A program made the position numbers and the translations under genes. A stretch of DNA of 64,000 nt from Pholiota molesta (Eukaryota; Basidiomycota; Agaricomycetes; Agaricales; Strophariaceae), in NCBI GenBank assembly GCA_014925825.1, contig JACGCK010000003.1, positions 1,116,001-1,180,000 of the forward strand, given 5' to 3'. The notes under the pieces were generated by a model that saw nothing but the letters and a program-made list of their open reading frames with translations, was not told where the DNA came from and searched no databases. Positions 56,976 to 64,000 of this stretch are shown in pieces (positions within the stretch are counted from its first letter, which is position 1; each line of letters starts with the position of its first letter).

Positions 56976-58212
56976 ATGCTCAGATCTTCCATTGCCCATG
57001 CCACTATCGCAAGGTCATCTGGTACCCTAATACGCTTCAAGGGCGCTCCGCCGCGGCGGTGCCTAGCCACGGTCTCCTCGTCAATTATCATACAGCCGCC
57101 CACCCGCCACCACCGCCCGCATCTCAAGGCAGCCTCATTGATGCCGACGTCCCGCCTCTGCTTGACGCGCGTGTGCTACAGGCGGCGGCGCGGCAGCACC
57201 AGACGCCTATCTCGGATATCCTAAAGCAATATGTGACGGCTAGTGGGACGGTGCTTGACATGACGCTCCATACGAGGCGTGCCCTGCGCCAGAGCGGCGG
57301 CCACACATTGCGGACCCTGGAGAGAGTGCGAGGGAGGTAGTGACAGTTGCGCATGTTGCGCGCGATGGATTGGACCATAAGGTCACGCTCGCATCGGGGT
57401 TTGTGCTGAATGCGATGGCGCCGCGGGTCGAGGGACAAGACGAGGAGGCGATGGTGTTGACGTGCGCGCATACGCTAGAAGAGGTGCGGCATTTATAAAG
57501 ATACGGAAAAAATAATGGAACTAATTATCGTGCTTCATGAAAGTTGCGACAGTGGCCGCTACTGGAGCCAGCGACGAAGAACCCGCGTACGAAGCAGGCA
57601 TCAGGCTCGTTCGTGGTTGTTGGCGCGGGCACAGGACTGCAGGTATTCCCAGTTTCACGGTGCTGTCGGCGCTTCCGCTCTCGGACCTGCTGCTGCTCTC
57701 GTGCCCCATGCCACCGGAGTCGGTGCGCGCTCTTCCGGTGTCGCCGTACCCTGCACACAGAGACACGCCAATCCTGGCGCATTTCGTATCGCACGGCAAG
57801 CCGAAGATGGCAGGGTGGAATCAGTGGATCGGAGATACTTGGGGGAAATGGGAGAAGGGGAAGGTGGTTGGGTACCGCGACTTTGCGGGGCGCGAGACGC
57901 AGGTGAGTGGTCGATTCGATTAATGTGGATATGTGGCTGAGACATGGGCAGCCCGGGACGTATGACGCCCTATCACACTGCTATTCACACCGCTACCGAC
58001 AGCGGGGTCGAGTGGAGGGCCTATTATCGACGAGGAAACTGGCGCGGTGTGGGAGTGATGCTGGGTACGCGGACGGTCAATAGCATCGAAGGTATGCGTG
58101 GGTGGGGCGCGTCTGCGGAGACGATATTTGAGGTGAGTGGGCAGGGCAAGTACGCGGCCCGGCTGATGAGGTACAGATGTTCTCGCTGCCTGGGCTCGAG
58201 GGGAAAAAGTAA
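56976..58212 (+). CDS. Trypsin-like serine protease, probably mitochondrial, frame-broken as given
   Basis: Starts at 56976 with an Arg/Ser-rich leader (MLRSSIAHATIARSSGTLIR). Catalytic residues can be seen in order: His in VLTCAHTLEE (near 57465), Asp in LPLSDLLLLSC (near 57680) and Ser in SSGGPIIDEETGAV (near 58013). The protein ends MFSLPGLEGKK before TAA at 58210-58212, after a good intron (GTGAGT...CAG). Between these blocks the frame must change several times (about 57060, 57340, 57640 and 58045), some of which cannot be introns. It is either a recent pseudogene or a low-quality GC-rich stretch of the assembly. Family assignment rests on the triad and its spacing. Confidence 0.65.
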
Positions 58213-60140
58213 ATTAGATACCGCTGGGGTGAGATACAGACGGGGAAATACAAAAGACCAAATTTCAACGTTTAACATTTGACACCACCTACTATCTATA
58301 TTAGCCAAGAACCTCGAGTGGCGAGGACATAAGATCCTGACTGAGCCTATGTACAACACTGATGGCGGTGTTGGAGAAAATGCCTCAAAGTGCCAGGGGC
58401 CCTGTGGGACAGGCGAGCCAATGGCAGAAATCCGTGACGCTCAAAGGCCTCATCACATCAAACCCCACTCTGTCACACTTATAAAAGCCTCACTGCCGCA
58501 AATCCCAACCCATCCTGCCCTTTTTCCTCTCCCCACCCCGCCCGATGCCCTCGCTTTCCCCTGCCTTTTTTTTTGTTCTTCCTTCTGCAGCAATGCGCGT
58601 CTTCTGGCCCTGGCCCTCTTACCTTCTGACTGTCGCAACCCGTGAAGTCTGTGATAGGTCTCGATAACAGTCTGTTCGTCTCTTCAAGTCTGGTACGTTC
58701 ATACAAAATATTTTTCTCTTCCTCCCTCCCAATTTTTGCTTGCCCTACGCTGGTGCGCCTACTATGCTGTACTCCTCCACCTTGCATTTCTTCATTACAT
58801 TCTCAGCCACTATTGGTTGACTTGATTCATACATCAACACTTCCTCATCATATCCATCCCCTTCCATCACTGTCCCTCCTCCCTAGCCATGGCCCTTCCA
58901 CACGTGTCCACCGTCTGACCTACCGGCCCACCTGCCTTTTTCTCGTCATCGTCCCATAGTCATCGCCCCGCCAAATAATTCTCTATCCCCGTTAACCATC
59001 TTCTACCTATGTCGTGCTCATATCGTCGCTGTTGACCTCGCATGGTCCCCATCTATCAGGCTCTCTCTCATTGGCTACCATTCCCACGGTTCAAGTCACA
59101 AGGCGTCGAGTTCCCGAGTCAACAGGTGGCTCGGGAACTCTTGGTGCTGACTCGGGAACTTGAGAAGCTCTGGGCGTTGGGGTGATTGTTACCTGATAGC
59201 ACAACCGTAATCCGTTGGAGATTTTTCATGCTTGTGGTTGTCTGATTGGGGATCTATAGGGATTATTCTGATGTTTCCAGAATCCAGAGCCTTCTTCGAT
59301 GATTTTCTGGCAACTTTGGATGGCTCTGTTTCCGTTTACATGTTCACGAAGGTTCACGAACGTGCATTATTTCGCCTCAGGCATCATCAATACACCAAGT
59401 TGGAGATGTTTGCGATCGCTCTTCTAGTTTATTGTGCGGAACGGTGCAATATCTCGCTTCAATGAAAATGCTTCTCGTTCCTTTCCTGGTCCATTCCTTG
59501 CCTTTTGGTGTGATGATGATGCCTTTTGTTGCTTGCTTTTATATTTCCTATCTTTTCGCCTGTAGGGAAATCATGAACGAATGTACATAATGATACATGA
59601 GCATTTTTTGGCCACAATGCAAACAATATCGCAACAAGTTTATGGTGCTCGTAAATTTGTTCAATTCGAACCTACTTCGACATGGTGGCATTTTCGCATA
59701 AAGCACCTAATTTCTATCCAAATAGTCCTGAGGCAGATGGCCAAAACCCATTGATTTTTATTGAATGATCTCCCAGGGATCTTGGTAAGTTTTCCGGATC
59801 CTCGTCTGCCGCCATATTAGACGGCGCCCAAAATTCGAATAACATATTGACGACTGTTTTTGAGATTCTAACAAGGTACGAGAGTACATTAAACGGTATT
59901 GCTGTACATATGTCTGACTAACAAGAAAAGGAGGCAAGAAGTGGTGCTCATTCTAAAAGTAAATGTATTCACGATTTCGAAAGATACTGGCAGAAAGACG
60001 AGAACATGCATATAAAAAAAAGACACTAGCGAAAAGAAAGAGAGCCTAGTCTCGAATATCCGCAGCCACACCGGAGGGCATACCTTGGGCATACCCACAG
60101 ACAAATGAATAGCTATAGACAGGTCAGACGCCAATGGCAC
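58213..60140. other. Gene-poor stretch
   Basis: No gene recognised. It includes a pyrimidine-rich part (58490-58990), the inverted-repeat cluster at 59109-59160, and a 77-codon open frame (59232-59465) without recognisable domains. Confidence 0.45.
59109..59160. repeat. One left arm with two possible right arms (hairpin cluster)
   Basis: AGTTCCCGAG (59109-59118) can pair with CTCGGGAACT at 59130-59139. The extended AGTTCCCGAGTCA can also pair with TGACTCGGGAACT at 59148-59160. The two stems are mutually exclusive. Confidence 0.8.
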
Positions 60141-62798
60141 CTAAAACGGCACGCCCCAGAACCGCGTTGGAGATGCCGACCTCCCAGGTACACCGCCCGT
60201 GCTCCCCGCGCGTGCAGCCACGCTCAAAGGCAGCAACAACGGCCTCAGCCCGTGGCTATGCGCCGCATCCCGCTGCGCAAAGAACTGTGCACGCGCGCGG
60301 TGCCTTTCGAGCACCGCCGCCCGTTCGCGCGCCTCGTGCGCAGCGCGTGCGAGGAGCGCGACAGCCGAGGTCGGAGGCGCGAGGGTCGGGGCGAAGCGCT
60401 GGCGCGGGGCCGTGCCGAGAAGCCCGACGCGGCGGTCTGGTGGCGGCCAGCTGGCGAGTGAGCGCGCATCTGTGGGGGTGCTGGCGTCTGCAGTGGTTTC
60501 GTTGGGCAGGGTGGAGAACCGGTATCGCGGAAGACTGCCGCGCAGCCCGACGCGGCGCGAGCCAGAGTCCCTGCCAGCGGCTCTGGAAGGAGAACGGAGA
60601 ACGGGGTAGACATACATGTTGTTCTGAGTACAGGAGTTGGCCTGAGCAGGGGTGCTGTGCTCGACAACGGGTTCGGAACCGTGTCTATTAGTGCCATGCA
60701 GCAGTTGAACCACGCCAGATGTATCATTCTTCTGCCCAATGAAGTCAGTGACAGCAAGTTCTGGGGAGCTCGATGCCAATGAACTCGTATCTTCTGAGAC
60801 AGGCGAGACGACAATCGAAGGAATCGAGAAACCTGAGGGTGTTGGCAGACTGAACTCTGAATTGATCAGGGGTGACGGTTCGTATATTGAGGTTATAATA
60901 GACGGCGAAAGCGCGTTGATGTCGATAGCCAGACCGTTGGTCACCCTCGCCTGTCGGTTGGCCTTCTTTGAAGGCAATGTCTGGGCGTTTGAAAGATCTT
61001 GTGAAAAAGTGGGATGGAGATATGGAAGGCCATCAGCTGCTACGATAGCAGGCGACAATGGACTATAAAGCGGAGAAGACACAGCAGAGGTTTGGACGGA
61101 TGAGGGCTCTGAAGAGGGATCCAGAGACTCTTGAGATAGAATACTTTCTTGAGGAGACAGAATAACAGACGACAAATCGAATGAATCCCTAGAGGAGAAA
61201 ACGTCGATGGCATTCCGTCGCAGAAAGAATACTTTGGCGAGAGGAGAAACCCTCGATGGAAGAGAATCTCCGGGGAGTCCATCGCAGAAATAACAGAGAC
61301 ATCTTCTTCCATAAGGTTATCTTGCCGGAACATGCAACAGAGAGCTCGAATGTGGACCTATCCGATTCAGGACTGGAGACGTCCTCCAGAGTATAGTATC
61401 CACTGATCGGATACCAGAGAAGAACCCTGGAGACGGTCTTCAATACCAACCATAGCAGTGGTGATATCTTTTCCACGAGGTGTTATTCTGACAAACCCCA
61501 TCAAAAGAAGAATTCGCAGAATTATTACCCGAAACGAGAGCGTTGAGTCGAACATTCACAGATGATCTAGGAGAAGCGTCGTAGTGAACGCTCGCAGAAA
61601 AGACGCTGATCGGGGCAGCAGGAGCTATAAATTGTTTTCCCAAGGAGGAGAAAAATTCATCGGCGGTCAAAGAGGCCGGTTTACCATAGTTGTCTTCGAA
61701 AAGGCGCTCAATCTGGCCAAAAGAATTGATAGAAGCCCCGCTAGAGTCCAAGCCCTTGGCGGATAGTTTGGCCTCAACCTATCCCTTTCTTCCATGATGG
61801 GACCAGAGAGATACCGTTATCCAGGTCGCCTTCAGTAATGTCCATGTCCATGTTGGGCTATCAATACTTTTGCATGCCAAAGTTAGATTATTGAAAAATG
61901 CTTGATCAGGAGACTGCGACGGTGTCGTCAGAGAAGACTGGAAAGACGCAGATTCAGAACAGAAGAAGGAATCACTAGGGGTCAGGCCCCAATTACTGTC
62001 CGACTCTGACAGAGTTGCTCCTGAGGCGGGAGTTTGCATAGAATTTGCTGAGGGGCCATTATAGATTGATGCAGCAGTTTGGTCCAAGTTGAGGGTGGAC
62101 ACGTTAGACAAAGGCGCATATCTAGACCGGCGTTCGACGAAAAGTTCTGATGATAGCCATTCCAGGGAGGTACATCGCTAGACTCGGAAATGCGTGAAGA
62201 AGAAAGATCATTGGAAACAGAATCGCGGATGTGAATTAATATGTTGGGGTCTAGAAGTAAGCTATTAGTTAAAGATAGGTGTTGCCTTTGTATTTATTTG
62301 ATAAGTATACTCACATTCCGCATCGTGACTTTTGGTATTCCATACAGCTGGGCGGTCAGAAGTATCGTGTATAGCTTTGGCAAGACGAAGTAGCCCGTTG
62401 GCCAGAAAGTTTAGGACGGCCACGCGCAAGCAATGGAATGATTTGGCGATTCTGCGCATATACATGGGGACTTGCCAGACTATGGTATAGCTGATCCGAC
62501 GAACGAGATTGTGGACACTAGCGAATACGATGGTGACCAATCGCTGAGTGTGTCCACAGGCTAGAATGACGCAACATCAATTGCGAGCTATAGGCGGACA
62601 GCATGAAGAGTGATGCTCACCAACGGCGATATAAGAGATTGGCGGGGTTGGCGAGGTGACAGGGAGCTCGATGAGAGGCGCGGGGTTGATTTTACGTCGA
62701 ACACGCGCAACTAAGAGTTTGGCGATCCTAACAACTGATATCGAGACAGAAACCCAAAAGACTAGGATAAAATTGTAGACGACCGAGTACCAGGGCAT
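60141..62798 (-). CDS. Uncharacterised membrane-anchored Ser-rich protein
   Basis: Starts at 62798 with an N-terminal membrane segment (WYSVVYNFILVFWVSVSISVV) followed by a basic patch (ARVRRK). The second exon has further amphipathic helices (LVTIVFASVHNLVRRIS, VAVLNFLANGLLRLAKAI). The following exons are rich in Ser/Asn and disordered. The long last exon (about 61175-60141) has SPLYSPLSPAIVAADGLPYL and an Arg/Ala-rich GC-rich tail with a repeated RRVGL(R/L)G(S/T)(L/A)PR(Y/Q)RF motif. No family recognised. Exon borders between 61180 and 62300 are not resolved, because frames alternate. Confidence 0.55.
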
Positions 62799-63316
62799 GG
62801 TAAACTCGGCGGTGGGGGATCGCGAAAAAGGGACAACTGAGGACAATGAATAGATGTGACGCCTTTATAGTAGGCAAGGTAAACGATCGAAGGAAGATCG
62901 CCAGTTGACCAAATACTACTACAATTCTATCCTAACCGAGAAACATAAATACACCTGAAAAGTGGTCAATGTATGTCTCAAATTGACAAACAAATAGGCA
63001 GGTGTGCACAGTACATCCATATCTGCGTGCATACAGGCAGGAGGCTGTATCGATCGCGTTTTTGCACATTAGGTCCATCGTTCGTTAGGTATTGAGTGAT
63101 CGGGCTTAATTTATATCTTTCTTCGTAGCTAACTGAAGAACGATAGGCGCCGCGGTGTCGAGTAACAAAGTGGGTTGAAAGGTTTGGGATAGGTTGGGGA
63201 GGAGGAATGTCCTGATCGGGAAATGCCGATGCTGACTAATGGATATTTGCGGGACTGTGGAACAGCAGGGATGGCTGGGCTCCTCCGTCTTCTCCTCTCC
63301 CCACTCCACTTCATCC
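62799..63316. other. Divergent intergenic region
   Basis: Lies between the start of the membrane protein gene and the start of the RBM26/27-like gene. No element recognised. Confidence 0.45.
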
Positions 63317-64000
63317 ATGGTATTCGACCCAGAGTCCGCAACACACCTTAAGCCATGGCTAGTTAGGACCCTCGAACCCATGTTCGTTTATCCAGCCCTC
63401 TCAGACTATGTGCTCTATACTGACTTCATTTCCTCAGATGTGATGCAGAGCCTGGCGCGCTTGCAGACTATATCCTCGCACTCCTCAAACACAACGTCCC
63501 AGAAAATGAAATGCGCAAGGAGCTAGCCGTCCAACTCGACGAGTTTCTCGAGAAAGGTCGGTCTTCATGACATTATCCAGCATCGACTCCATGCATTCTA
63601 ACTGTTCTCAAGCAGAATGCAGCTCATTTATCGATACTCTGTTCACCGTTATCCGTACAAAGTCATATCTTCCCTATCAGGCTGTCCAGGAGTCTCCATC
63701 CTTCCCCACAAAACCCTTGGATCAAGGAATCCCAATCCGCTCGATGCGCTTCTAACGCCCACCTCGACGTCGCCTGACCGGACACGTAAAAGAAGTACCA
63801 CCGATGACGAGCGAGATGGCAGACCGCCCGCGAAAGGCCCACGACTAAATACCGATGGTCAGTTCTCGAGATACGGGAATGTAGGAAATGGTGCAGATGG
63901 TCGTATGGGTCCTCATTCATCAGGTGGCTGGACCCGCCCACCGTTTAGAGACGGTACTATGGGCATGGGCATGGGTATGGGCATGGGTCCTTATGCTGGC
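63317..64000 (+). CDS. RBM26/27-like RNA-binding protein, 5' part (truncated by window end)
   Basis: Begins MVFDPESATHLKPWLVRTLE at 63317. After a splice at 63385/63439 comes CDAEPGALADYILALLKHN, RKELAVQLDEFLEK and, in the next exon, ECSSFIDTLFTVIRTKSYLP. This is the PWI-like N-terminal domain of RBM26/27 proteins, which serve in nuclear RNA surveillance (fission yeast Rmn1). Further on, NPLDALLTPTSTSPDRTRKR and a Gly/Met repeat (GMGMGMGMG) follow in a different frame, so a splice near 63680 is missing from my model or a base is lost. The CCCH and RRM parts expected in this family would lie beyond the window. Confidence 0.8.

Overview
The window is a piece of a filamentous basidiomycete genome, most likely an Agaricomycete. 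Genes are cut by many short introns (about 45-80 bp, GTRNGY donors). The window also carries a KDZ transposon, a Helitron and a BIM1/CTR copper-uptake pair. I worked by reading splice sites and reading frames by eye; no database search was run.

Left host part (1-13,969). Frataxin and a mitochondrial rhodanese lie on the minus strand. A copper-uptake cluster follows: two tandem CTR-type copper transporters inside a ~2-kb segmental duplication that also copied part of the rhodanese gene, a truncated BIM1-like pseudogene, and an apparently intact GPI-type BIM1-like gene. Both CTR copies carry a one-base frame break, each at a different homopolymer run. Next come a small uncharacterised gene and a ~2.6-kb repeat-rich, gene-poor stretch.

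Mobile part (13,970-39,498). A Helitron encodes a Rep/Pif1-helicase protein and a second protein that may be an OB-fold ssDNA binder. It ends in a textbook 3' hairpin plus CTAG. Its helicase reading frame is split by a 17.87-kb KDZ-superfamily DNA transposon flanked by an 8-bp target-site duplication. The two helicase halves are in the same frame across the duplication. The KDZ element has imperfect long terminal inverted repeats, inverted subterminal arrays of 142-bp units, a CxC2+KDZ transposase of ~1278 residues, and four or five accessory genes of unknown function. One of these has a Zn2Cys6 cluster; others have basic or acidic repeat tails. A short word, GCGGCATC/GATGCCGC, is scattered through the whole element, including introns and coding exons in several reading frames.

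Right host part (39,499-64,000). A TUM1/MST-type sulfurtransferase and the V-ATPase subunit C gene share a short divergent promoter. They are followed by a multi-KH RNA-binding protein, two tandem RWD-RBR E3 ubiquitin ligases, an URB2-like ribosome-biogenesis gene, a trypsin-like mitochondrial protease with apparent frame breaks in a GC-rich patch, a membrane-anchored Ser-rich protein, and the 5' end of an RBM26/27-like gene that runs off the window.

Functionally, the host genes group loosely into mitochondrial Fe-S/sulfur chemistry (frataxin, rhodanese, MST), copper uptake (CTR, BIM1) and general housekeeping. The central 25 kb is a nested transposon.
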